The position numbers and the translations under genes are program-made. 64,000 nt of DNA, from NCBI RefSeq assembly GCF_040954645.1, contig NC_092807.1:84634608-84698607 (forward strand), given 5' to 3'. The notes beneath the pieces are model-generated. The model had not been told where the DNA came from and made no database searches. It saw only the letters and a program-made list of their open reading frames with translations. Each line of letters starts with the position of its first letter. Positions within the stretch are counted from its first letter, which is position 1. Source of the stretch: Diabrotica undecimpunctata. Lineage: Eukaryota; Arthropoda; Insecta; Coleoptera; Chrysomelidae. Below are positions 55,240 to 64,000 of this stretch, piece after piece.

Positions 55240-56830
55240 AAAACTGAATGGGAGGAAACGGATTACGAAGTCATAACTTAATACTAGATGAGCACAACAA
55301 TCTGCTCTACGAAAAAATGGTAGAATACTTGAGAGATAGAGGCAATACATGGAAGAATAAAATTATTCAAGAAACAGTAAGAGACAGAAGTCAGTGTTTC
55401 TGGATATTTAGGACCAGAAATAACGCTCAGTGAAATAACATATGCAATAAAAAGACTAAAAACCAACAAAGCACCTGGACCTGATAACATACAAGCTGAA
55501 ATATTGAAACTATTTCAAAACAACCAACTCAAACTCCTAACGAGTCTACTGAACAAAATCTATGAAACTGCGGAATTTTCTACAGATTGGCTAGTTTTCA
55601 CCTTCATCCCTCTCCCCAAAAAGGCAAATGCCACCAGATGCTCTGATTACAGAATTATAAGCTTAATGAGCCATGCACTCAAAATCCTTCTTTCTGTTAT
55701 TCACTCTCGCATAATATAGAAAACTTGAAGAAAAGATTAGCAGTGTTCAGTTTCAGATACAAAGAGCTTGAGACGTAAATTACGAAGTCTACGCATGCTT
55801 TATAGACTTTGAAAAAGCATTTGATAAGGTGCAACATCAAAAATTATTTCAGATACTGAAAGAATCTAGTATTGATGACAAAGATTTACGCCTAATTTAA
55901 AATATATACTTACAGCAAAAGACAACTGTACGAGTAGACAACGAAACCTCACAAGAATTCACGATAAAACGGGGAGTACGTCAGGGCTGCATTTTGTCAC
56001 CGACGTTGTTGAATACTTACTCGGAAATGCTGTTCAGGAAAACTACTAATGGTTTATGAGATATGCGGACGATACGGTTTTGATTACTGATAATGCGGAG
56101 GATCTGCAAACATTAATAGACCGTGTAGTGGAAGCCTGTGATAGATACGGCATGAAATTAAACTGTAAGAAGACCAAAATTCATGTAATAAGTAAAAACG
56201 ACGAAATACAGCTCCAATTCACAGCTAATAATGAACCCTTGAAAATAATCGACAAAACTACATATCTTGGATGCAGCCTAAATATGGAATGGGACCACTA
56301 ACAGGAAATAAGACGTCATATAGAAAAGGCGAGAGCTGTCTTCAATCGCCTCAGGAAGATTTTATGTAATATGCACCCGAACATTGATATGAGAACAGGA
56401 GTCCTGAGATGGTATGTATTTTGTACCCTTTTAGATGGAGTCGAAGCCTGGACCTTGACGAAGGCAACATCCAAACGATTAGAAGCTTTCGAAATGTGGT
56501 GCTACCGCCGCAGGCTCAGGATGTTTTTATATCCGACATGTTACAAACAAGACCGTGATCCAACGTATGAATAAAGATCTGGAAATTATGCATATCATGA
56601 AAATCAGAAGGATAACATACTCAGGGCATATGATGCGCAATGAGAAGTATCAATTAATTCAACTAATTTTACAAGGCAAGATAGAAGGCAAAAGATCTCA
56701 AGGGCGCAGAAGGACATCGTGGTTGAAGAACATCAGACAGTGGGCAGGAATGACTACCATACATCTATTTAGAGCAGCTGTCAACAAAGTTGTATGGACC
56801 AACGTGATTGCCAACATCCACAGAGGATAG
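55240..56830 (+). pseudogene. LINE reverse transcriptase and C-terminus
   Basis: LKTNKAPGPDNIQAEILKLF (55450), CSDYRIISLMSHALKILLSV (55640), ACFIDFEKAFDKVQHQKLF (55795) with the first Asp, KRGVRQGCILSPTLLNTYSE (55965), FMRYADDTVLITDNAEDLQT (56053), YLGCSLNMEWDH, LEAFEMWCYRRRLRMF and GHMMRNEKYQLIQLILQGKI. The final motif is KRSQGRRRTSWLKNIRQWAG. RT and the A-D-D box are intact in sequence; frame breaks lie near 55435, 55720, 56040 and 56560. Confidence 0.88.
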
Positions 56831-56860
56831 GCACCAAAAGAAGAAGAAGATGAAAGTCAG

Positions 56861-57640
56861 CTGAAAGTTCAATCTAAAAACATAACAAAAGCTTGTAATT
56901 TTTTAAGTAATGTTTTATCAATATTCACATTTTTTTGTACTTTGTGTGTTATTTAGTAAGTTTATTTTCGATAATAATAATCCTTACCATCTTTTTTAGC
57001 AAGGTCAGATCTGAGGTTATTCTTATGTAAGGTAAACCGACCTAATAACGGCACAGTTAAGGAATATTTGTTTTTACACTTAAATATTAAGAAAACGAAA
57101 TTATAGAGAAAATGAACTTAAAGTATATTTGATAGCTTGAGGTTTTATTTATCAAAATAATGAATAAAAAATAAAAAATGTGTTTTTTATTCACAAAAAA
57201 AAAAATGTTTTCACTAAAATGCAAAAAACTTTAATTATTCCGGCCTATGTTAAATAATTAGTGGTAATTCCGGCCTAAAGGTGATCTAAATCCGGCCTGC
57301 ATATCAAAAAATGTTTATTTTAATATTTTCAAAGTAGGTATAAAAAATACAGAAGCACAAAGCATAATTTTTTTATAGAAGAGGAATAGAAAAACTAAAT
57401 AAAATAAAAAAATGTACATACGTAATAGATTTTAAACCTAAAAAAACAACAACAAATATTTTCATGTTACTTAGCAACAGTCTTTTTTCCATTTATTGCA
57501 TAAGAGCAAAGAGCTATAAAAGACCTAGAAATTATTTATCTAAGGTACAGAAACCCTTTTTATTAATGTACTGAGGCGGTGCAATTAAACAAACAAATTC
57601 CTTTGTAATAATAATGTAAAAAATAATATAATCTGTCTCT
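56861..57640. other. No gene; CCGGCCT repeats
   Basis: AT-rich. TCCGGCCT occurs three times between 57238 and 57300 at about 30-bp spacing, and a related CCGACCT lies near 57036. Purpose unknown; could be the end of a decayed element. Confidence 0.5.
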
Positions 57641-57649
57641 GGTCATCTC

Positions 57650-58725
57650 CAATGATATCCTATTTTTTCCAGAGCTTTGATTTTAAATTTATCTTCTGTT
57701 ATTTCTTCTACTACTCCAGGAAAATGTTTCTCCTCATAAACTACAATGACGCAGTCACCAAATTCGTAGTCGCCCACTTGTAAATCCATATAATTTTTAG
57801 CTTTCGACTATGTGAAAGAACTTGAAACAGGTGAAAGAACTAGAAATTCTTTCACCTGTTTTTCTACTAGAACCAACATTATTGTTTAAAATTTCATTTT
57901 CTTTTTAATTTGCTTCATCTATCTCCTGTATTTTCTTCTTCATTTTCAATGTTTAGGTTTAATGTGACAGCTTTTGAAATTTAAATTTTTTCTGTTTTCT
58001 TGCCATCAAATTCTGCATTTTTCTTCATTATTTTCAAGCTTTTGTGTTTTCCTTACTTCCTTTTCCTTTTTTACAGCTTCTACTCTTCTCTGGTACTTCA
58101 TGAAATCATTAGCAATCGTTAATACTTATAAAACTTTTCTGTATTCATCTATCCACTTTCATTATATCCGATATCCCAACCTATTGGCATAGTTGGAACT
58201 AAATGTTTTGGTACCCTTGTATAGGGAAACAAGTACACAGAAACAAATAAAGCACAAAGTTCTTTAATGGATGTATTCTTTATCGTATATATTTTCTTTT
58301 GAATACCACTTTCTGCTTTCTAATACTGCTTTTTCCCGAAATATTTTGTTAGTCCTTAGTAGGATTTCTTGTAGCAAATCGTTTGTCACAAACAATGTTC
58401 AATAGTCCCAGAAACTCTTTATTAAATCATCTGAACTCTCTTCGAATACTTAATAAATGAATAATTATATTTTTACCACAAGTTTTTACATTTTTACTTA
58501 ATGCAGCTGGCATCTTAACCATTTTGTACGTTTCTCCTTTCCTAAATAATAAAAACCATAATCGCAATCAGTTTTAAAATTAATTTCTGTGCTGAAACCA
58601 ATATTCTCCTCCTCACTGGTATTTCGAAATTTTCCTGCATCCCTCAAAAAATATATAATGTTGCATAAATTAAAAATTACAAAATTGCGTTTAAACTTGT
58701 AGAAATCGCTCCATAAAATCAATGT
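57650..58725 (-). pseudogene. Unrecognised decayed ORF
   Basis: A broken minus-strand reading. Best part, from an ATG at about 57795: MDLQVGDYEFGDCVIVVYEE then HFPGVVEEITEDKFKIKALE and GYHWR. This looks like the small chromo/Tudor-like C-terminal domain of uncharacterised insect transposon proteins, but I cannot name the family. Upstream (58200-57960) is a Lys/Glu-rich helical piece, FMKYQRRVEAVKKEKEVRKT. 58722-58498 is another short open stretch of unknown type. Confidence 0.35.
57826..57860. repeat. Perfect 14-bp hairpin
   Basis: AACAGGTGAAAGAA, loop CTAGAAA, TTCTTTCACCTGTT. It lies 30 bp upstream of the ATG of the unrecognised minus-strand ORF. A partial extra GTGAAAGAAC stands at 57812. 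Confidence 0.9.
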
Positions 58726-58785
58726 AAGGAAACAATATACCCAAGAAAAAACTTGTATTACAAGGGGTTGAAGTACAGTCCATAT

Positions 58786-59262
58786 ATTATATACTCGGTT
58801 CGCTATATCCAGACAGATAGAACTGTCTAGTGAATTTAGTAATTATTTTTTTGCGAAGTTAGTTACTTTTTGACAGATTTGAAGTGGCTGGAAATTACTA
58901 TACAACCAAGCACACGTACTTATAGCCAATATTAATAGTAAACAAACTAAATAGTATATAAAATAGAGCTTTACAAATTACCGACAATCAATATTTATTT
59001 ATTTTCACCATATATAATAAATAGTTATGTTAAGTTATAACAACTAAAATATATCTTTTAAATATATACTACCCAAAATGTTATGGGTTCAGTATACACT
59101 TCCACTATTTAGAATAATTCTTCTTTTTTCAAAGAAAGAATTCTGCAATAGTAGTATACTTGAGCTATTAATACTGAGAAGTAGAAATTGTTGTGTTGTA
59201 GGTTTCCGACAATGAATCTGTCAAAATATGCCCGAGCTAAGCGAATGGAGTATACCTAAATT
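58786..59262. repeat. Fold-back (MITE-like) element
   Basis: Left: TATACTCGGTTCGCTATATC, with TTTTGACAGATT about 70 bp further in. Right, read inward: GGTATACTCCATTCGCTTAG, with TTTTGACAGATT 30 bp further in. The core is non-coding. Imperfect arms, no clear target duplication. Confidence 0.5.
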
Positions 59263-59555
59263 AATAACTAACAAAAGACTTAAATAAATCAACTTAACAT
59301 CGATCTACAAAAATGTTACTAATTTAGTCTGCTGGAGTCCGACATAATAAAACGTAAAATAAACTGGCGTATCACAATAACTTTCAAGTATAATATAAAA
59401 CTGTTGGTCTATTAGATACCACCAAACTAACGGAAAGTTAAGATTGAATACTGCCTGGAATAAACACCTATCTCCGTATTTCCTCCATATTATTTTTTTT
59501 TTCGTAAGAATGGTTTTCATTGCGTAAACGTCTACCTCTAGGTATTTCTTTGATC
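59263..59555. other. No gene recognised
   Basis: AT-rich, no family motif. Confidence 0.5.
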
Positions 59556-59790
59556 TTTCTCCCCTACTACTTACAGGAACTAGCAGATCAGCGATTGTTT
59601 ATATTGATAAATGTGATAAAAGTCTTGACGTTGAACATGCCCGAACTATCTTAACCTATGATTTTTCATTCTGGCATCCATTGGTGCAACCCCTAGATTT
59701 TCAATAATATTTCATTCCTAATTGTATCCCTTTTGGTATTCCATTAATCCATCTAAGCATTTTTGTTTCTACAGTTTCAGGATAAGACTT
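59556..59790 (-). pseudogene. LINE ORF2 C-terminal scrap
   Basis: ETKMLRWINGI, then IRNEILLKILGVAPMDARMK and NHRLR-FGHVQRQD (stop where W is expected). Same family and same region as the end of the copy at 52055-53185. Confidence 0.68.
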
Positions 59791-59944
59791 GCAATAAAAA
59801 TTGTTAGGGCATTATAAAATCCAAGACTCCAAAATTGCTCAAATTTACGTTTAACTTCATTCGCAAAAATAATTTCACCACATTTTAATGGACAGTTATA
59901 ATTTATTGATGGATTCGACCATTACTTGATGGAAATTCATTTTA

Positions 59945-60062
59945 TATAACAATAAAACACTGAAGACTTTGTTTTCAAAACTTCCAAAAAATTTATTATA
60001 TTTTATCACTACAGCTGTTTCGGCAGAGTGTCTTTCTCAATTGATCTATTTTTGAAAGTGTT
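59945..60062 (-). repeat. Penelope-like end, inverted arm (left)
   Basis: On the minus strand: AAAATAGATCAATTGAGAAA, GACACTCTGCCGAAACAGCT, then GTAGTG and an AT-rich tail to about 59945. It matches 60723-60870 in inverted orientation. GCACTCTGCCGAAACAGC is hammerhead-like (stem, then GAAAC). Confidence 0.8.
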
Positions 60063-60074
60063 TACAATTTATAG

Positions 60075-60710
60075 TCTTTAACGAAATAAGTTAAGGAGGG
60101 GAGAACTGTTTGTCTCAAGTTGGTCATTCAAAATTATGTTTGTGTTTTTTAATTTGTTAATTTCCATAGATTCTAATAAACATAGCTTAATGCCTTTATT
60201 TTGGATGTGATGAATTTGAAATTCGTCATTAAAAGAATGATTATGATCTAGAAGGTGTAGTGCGTATATAAATTATGTTTTCCTATTATTGAAAGCCCTT
60301 TTATGTTCTGTTATACGCTTGGTAAAGGTTCTACAAGTTTGACCGATAGTTTTTGGGAAGTCGCCCCATTTAAGATTGTATACACCACTATGTAAATGCT
60401 TTTTTTTACTCTTTTTGTTTTCAATATATTTGCCTAAGTTGTTGTTTGTTCTAAAAGCTGGTGTTATTCCTTTTTTTATGTATTTCGCTATTTTTGTTGT
60501 TATTTTGCCTGTATATGTAATCGAGCAGAAGGTACTAACTTTTTTCTCTGGTGGTGGACATACTAATTTCAGGGCTTTCTTGTGTAGTTCTTTATTTAAA
60601 ATTTTATTCATTATTGTTTGTTCGTTGTACCCATTGTTTACTGCTATTTGCTTAATGATTATTTAATTCCGCCTCAAAGTATTTTGACCTTGGAATTTCT
60701 ATTAATCTAT
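60075..60710 (-). pseudogene. Penelope-like element, C-terminal GIY-YIG part
   Basis: Right to left: LHRLIEIPRSKYFEAEL (60705-60655), NNGYNEQTIMNKILNKEL, SITYTGKITTKIAKYIKK, then HSGVYNLKWGDFPKTIGQTC with RTFTKRITEHKRAFNN, where the YIG of the nuclease reads TIG and two Cys are W and F. After a TAA near 60272 it continues ALHLLDHNHSFNDEFQIHHI, LLESMEINKLKN with the metal-binding Glu, and LNDQLETNSSPLLNLF, stop. Lightly damaged C-terminus; RT missing. Confidence 0.85.
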
Positions 60711-60722
60711 GTAACATATAAA

Positions 60723-60870
60723 TTGTAAACACATCCAAAAATAGATCACTTGAGAAAGGCACTCTGCCGAAACAGCTGTAGTGGTATAATATTATAATAA
60801 ATTGAGTAAATATGAGTGGTAAATTATATTGAGTTTGGAAAACTAAGTTTTCAGTGTTTCATTCTTGTAA
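60723..60870 (+). repeat. Penelope-like end, inverted arm (right)
   Basis: CCAAAAATAGATCACTTGAG, AAAGGCACTCTGCCGAAACA, GCTGTAGTGG and AT-rich tail, then CTAAGTTTTCAGTGTTTCAT. It is the reverse of the left arm and begins 15 bp after the coding remnant. Inverted terminal copies at the truncated side are characteristic of Penelope-like insertions. Confidence 0.8.
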
Positions 60871-62550
60871 ATTATAGTTAAAATTATTAAGGAATTGTTT
60901 TGAAGGTTCCAAAGTGCTCTTGTGATTAATGTAGGTCGGCCTTTGTTTGAACGACCGGAAGTGTTTTCTACAATGGCCTTTCATCATTACTTTCGTCTTG
61001 TCTAGAAAAGTGTTCTTCATTTTATGATTTGATATAGTTACCAAAATATTCTTAACTAAAATTTTGATTCGTTTTATAGGCATTGTAATCATTAAATGAC
61101 CACCAGAAACGGTGCGCGCCAATTTGTTAATATAATATAACTACCAATATAACGCCAATATAACTACCTCCGAAAGTTAAAAGCCAATGTAGAGCAATAA
61201 AATTCACAACTATCTTTGAGAGCCAATTGTTAGGCATCGTTTAGCTCATTCTTTCAAGTATGAGACTTATCTTAAAAATAAATCTAAACAATGAGTTTGG
61301 CTGGGACAAATAAACCAAGATATTAACTAATCATATTTATTATAAATAAAAAAATATAAAATAAATTTTAACCAGATATTAAAAATCAAAGCACATCTTG
61401 CTATAAGCTTTACAAATCTAAAATATGATACTTATGGGCATCACTGATTGTTGGCTTCAAAGGATTGCAGAATGTAGTGGTTAGTTGCTGATGTTGGCTT
61501 TACAGGCTAACTTGTTGGAGTTGCCAGGACCGAGCTTGTCTTAGTTCTGAGTAGCTATTATTCTACGCAGCTATTAGGTTCTGAATATCTGCTGCAGTTG
61601 TCATTCCATATGTGTGGTGCTCTAAAAGGCTTTTATAAAGTTCCACTCAACAAGAGGGAATAGGAAAGATTAATAAGGCCAAAAAAAAACTCCGGAAAAG
61701 ATTTAATATGTAAATCAGTTCTCAATTGAAGCCCCAGCTTAAATAAGCAAAAGAAAAGATAAAATCTATTCTCCCTTTCTTCAGCATTGAAGTATGACAT
61801 CACAAAACAGAGCTGTCAACTGAAAAATAACGTTTGTCGACTGAAGTGATGCATAGAAATTTATACGTTTCATTTCTGCCACATAGAACAGACTGCAGTC
61901 AAATACAGGAATTATCATTGAAATAAATTAAGATTGAAAATGAAAAATAAAGATAATAGGATGTTTAGTTGATTGAAGAATTAGACGCCAATTATTTTTA
62001 AAATAAAAATAGTAAAATAAAAGACAAATTTAATAAACGAATAAAATAAAAAGTAATTAAAATAAAATAATTATTAAAAGAAAAATAACAAATGTCTGAC
62101 GTTTATAACGTTACAGCATCACTGTCTGACGTATCCTGTAACAATAAAATACGTTACTGTTAGATAAATGTTAAATTTAGAATATTCTACGAAAAATAAT
62201 ACGATGCACGATACTGTGGCTAAAATAGTTTGTATAATATAATGGAATATTTTTTTACACACATGTATGTAATAAAAATTCTCCAAACTTGTAGGAAAAA
62301 AAATTAAAAACACTATTACAGGTTTTCATGGTCATGGCAAGCTGTACAACTAAATGTAAAGTGTATAATTCGTTAAAAATGCTGAGTAAAAATTAAAACT
62401 AAAGCTTACTTTCATACTTTATTTTTTCACATATATTTTTGCATAGTATATGTAGGTAGTTGTATCAATAATTTCATATGAATACTATGAATTTAACACC
62501 GTTATCCGTAATAAACTATGCACACAATAGTAAATTGTAATAGTTATTTA
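60871..62550. other. No gene recognised
   Basis: 1.7 kb. A minus-strand TTTATAAAAGCC (near 61630) followed by a less AT-rich 170 bp may be an LTR-type promoter. TGTCTGACGT occurs twice (62095 and 62126). No protein recognised. Confidence 0.45.
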
Positions 62551-62555
62551 TGTAC

Positions 62556-62690
62556 CAAGGGTATTAAATAGATGTTTATGCCCAGAGGGCGACGATGTTA
62601 CAAACCCTATGGACCTCTGGCCCGAACGTTTGTAAGTTGCCCGAGGGCATATACATCTATTAATACCTGCGGTGCATACAAACTTTTATG
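62556..62690. repeat. Palindromic fold-back element
   Basis: Left arm ACCAAGGGTATTAAATAGAT, GTTTATGCCCAGAGGGC; right arm, read inward, CACCGCAGGTATTAATAGAT, GTATATGCCCTCGGGCAACT. The arms are about 55 bp with a few mismatches, meeting at CCTATGGACCTCTGG. No coding capacity. Confidence 0.78.
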
Positions 62691-62980
62691 TCATAATTTT
62701 ATGTTAAATAGTAATTAATAGAACGTAAATAAGTACTTATGTACCATAGAATTGGGAACCCTTGTGTCAGCTAATACAAATATCTAGTTTTTTCTTCCAA
62801 TATAAATAAAATAATATTAAATCGTATAACAACTTTACGCTCAAATTCTTTAATTTATAACAAAGTTCAATTTTTTTATTTGTAACTAGTCAAAAAAACA
62901 ATACGTTCGCGTCCGACGTCATTGTACTATTTGATTCAATATATTTTAGTTTCGCTTAGGCTTAAATCAGACGTACCACT
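62691..62980. other. No gene recognised
   Basis: AT-rich interval before the GC-richer block. Confidence 0.5.
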
Positions 62981-62984
62981 TTCC

Positions 62985-63240
62985 GACCACATTAGAACCA
63001 CAAAAAAGTGGTTGTGTGTTGAGAGTATACAATTTGTATGAAATATCGTGGTAACGTGGTAGCACTCAAACGGACGACAGACTGTGGTCGGTATCAACAA
63101 CCAACAACTGTCGTCGTCGGTGGGTGATACCGTCGACAAAACTATCGCAGATGTTGCCCGTCCTGCGCTCACACGGGCAATTCACCGACCACAAGCCGAC
63201 CACAGGCACGGCATCCCCACCAGCACAGCGACTCCCTAGC
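62985..63240. repeat. CCGACCAC / GTGGTCGG-rich block with short palindromes
   Basis: CCGACCAC occurs at 62995, 63186 and 63195, its complement GTGGTCGG at 63085. TTGCCCGTCC...ACACGGGCAA (63154-63180) forms a stem. Related TCGACCACAG and AACCACAAATC strings lie at the right window edge (63940-63975), so this may be one end of the second Harbinger element. The boundary is not certain. Confidence 0.45.
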
Positions 63241-63279
63241 CAAAGCGTCATTCACTTTTCTATGCGTTTTCTATTGCAG

Positions 63280-63611
63280 GTTTCGATGGTTACCACGGGT
63301 ATGGTTACAATACGACTAATACATATCAAGAGAGATCACAGCTCTTTCCCGAAGACCGCTATGGTATCCGAACTAACCGACCTGAGATCCGGCATTTCGA
63401 GATCCGATCGCCAAGAGTTCAACTGGAATGTTCACAAGGAAGTAGTCTTCAAGCATCACTATCTCTAACAGAACCGGAGCTTTTGCCACATGAGAATCCA
63501 TCCGGGACAAGCTTTGTCGCCAAGTCAATCGGAGCTTTCACCACTTTCCCAGGAGTCGCTTTTATCTCAAATTTTTCATGTTTATTGTGTAAATATTTCA
63601 ATAAACATTAA
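63280..63611 (+). CDS. Terminal-exon-like ORF of unknown function
   Basis: Open from an in-frame TAG at 63237 to TAA at 63609. It has no ATG in frame but a strong splice acceptor, TTTTCTATTGCAG at 63267-63279, after which about 110 codons are open. It starts FDGYHGYGYNTTNTYQERSQ, continues LFPEDRYGIRTNRPEIRHFE and ends FSCLLCKYFNKH. AATAAA overlaps the last codons (63600-63605). Gly/Tyr-rich at the start, Ser/Leu-rich later; no domain recognised. It ends 20 bp from the donor of the opposite-strand Harbinger exon, the same position the MADF gene end has in the 38.3-kb element. So it may be that element's accessory gene tail, a captured host exon, or a true host exon. Confidence 0.45.
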
Positions 63612-63633
63612 ATATTAAAATGGTTTTACTGAC

Positions 63634-63923
63634 CTTAGAGCTATTGCGAGGCGTTCGTCAGGAGGAATACTTGTCCTCATGGATGTATCTTCTCGTTTCA
63701 AATTATCCTTTAACTCTGTTAACAAATAATCGAAAGTACTTTTGCTCATTCGAAAATAATTAAAAAATTTGTTATTATACAGTCTTAAATGATAATAAAG
63801 TTGTTGAAATTGACTTTCCTCTTTATTTTCGATGATAGGATGAACCCAATACAATATATTACGACGACGCCGTCTTTTTTGGAGCAGTAAAAATCACAAC
63901 AATGCTTCTTTTTCAAAATTCAT
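63634..63923 (-). pseudogene. Second Harbinger transposase, first exon
   Basis: ATG at 63923 (MNFEKEALL, then a TGA), QKRRRRRNILYWVHPIIENK, EESQFQQLYYHLRLYNNKFF, NYFRMSKSTFDYLLTELKDN and IPPDERLAIALR. These match exon 1 of Harbinger transposases. It ends at CTAAG|GTCAGT (63632), a GT donor, in the same phase and at the same Arg codon as in the element at 38.3 kb, where the donor is GC. The DDE exon that should follow to the left was not found in the window. The right end lies off the window. Confidence 0.8.
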
Positions 63924-64000
63924 CGCTGTACTGTGTGATTTGTGTGGTTGATTTGTGGTTCCTTCGACCACAGCACTTCCACAAAATTGTTGACGGACAG

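Larger units (their letters stand above)
53740..56860 (+). mobile_element. Endonuclease/RT LINE, nearly full length (~3.1 kb)
   Basis: A non-LTR element with 5' leader (53740-54120), AP-type endonuclease, RT and C-terminus, ending in a GAAGAAGAAGATG tail at 56842. All domains are recognisable, but stops and frameshifts are scattered. Its endonuclease resembles proteins often labelled craniofacial-development-protein-2-like in insect annotation. Clade not assigned. Confidence 0.87.

Noticed and set aside
58201..58500. Additional coding exon left of the unrecognised ORF
   Set aside because: Only short frames with stops every 20-30 codons and no motif.
63124..63468. 114-codon plus-strand ORF starting MIPSTKLSQ
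   Set aside because: It overlaps the frame beginning after the splice acceptor at 63279, crosses the palindromic repeat block, and has no recognisable similarity; the other frame stays open longer downstream.

Overview
The window looks like repeat-packed, AT-rich nuclear DNA of an insect. I base this on the mix of LINEs (Jockey-, R1- and RTE-like), Penelope-like elements, Ty3/gypsy pol, hAT, PIF/Harbinger, piggyBac and Tc1/mariner relatives, long (TA)n tracts, and spliceosomal introns inside transposon genes. A large-genome beetle is my best guess, but it is only an inference. I found no convincing single-copy host gene. One spliced-looking open frame near the right edge (63280-63611) is the only candidate, and it may also belong to a transposon.

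Layout. 1-2.5 kb: Ty3/gypsy pol remnant (-). 2.5-2.65 kb: piggyBac-like scrap. 3.36-5.52 kb: complete hAT copy with a perfect 8-bp target duplication and a frameshifted ZBED-like transposase. 6.5-14.7 kb: (TA)n tracts, an RTE-like LINE, two Penelope-like GIY-YIG fragments, LINE scraps, a ~260-bp tandem repeat and a mariner-type transposase split by ~500 bp. 14.7-20.4 kb: hairpins, a promoter-like block, a mariner relative with long inverted arms and a GACGTC-rich cluster. 20.4-26.9 kb: a Tc1/mariner-superfamily pseudogene next to a 5.35-kb hAT element with perfect target duplication, which itself holds a mariner-type MITE and a rearranged LTR retrotransposon. 27-37 kb: LINEs, fold-back repeats, a methylation-type-palindrome minisatellite, an R1-like tail and a tRNA-derived SINE. 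38.3-41.1 kb: PIF/Harbinger element. 42.6-46.7 kb: nearly full-length Jockey-like LINE. 47-56.9 kb: LINE pieces, a Penelope-like element split by a solo LTR, and a nearly full-length endonuclease/RT LINE. 57-64 kb: an unrecognised decayed ORF, fold-back elements, a Penelope-like fragment between inverted arms, and the first exon of a second Harbinger transposase.

How things work together. Every recognised protein gene serves transposition: RT plus endonuclease in LINEs and Penelope-like elements, DDE or hAT transposases in DNA transposons. In the Harbinger element the transposase gene (+) and a MADF/BESS DNA-binding accessory gene (-) are interdigitated: each has an exon inside the other's intron. 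In the 21.6-26.9 kb hAT, a still-open 399-codon transposase segment is cut by an LTR insertion that later rearranged, so that hAT coding DNA now lies between two nearly identical LTRs. Most reading frames are broken; the hAT at 21.6-26.9 kb and its LTRs look youngest.
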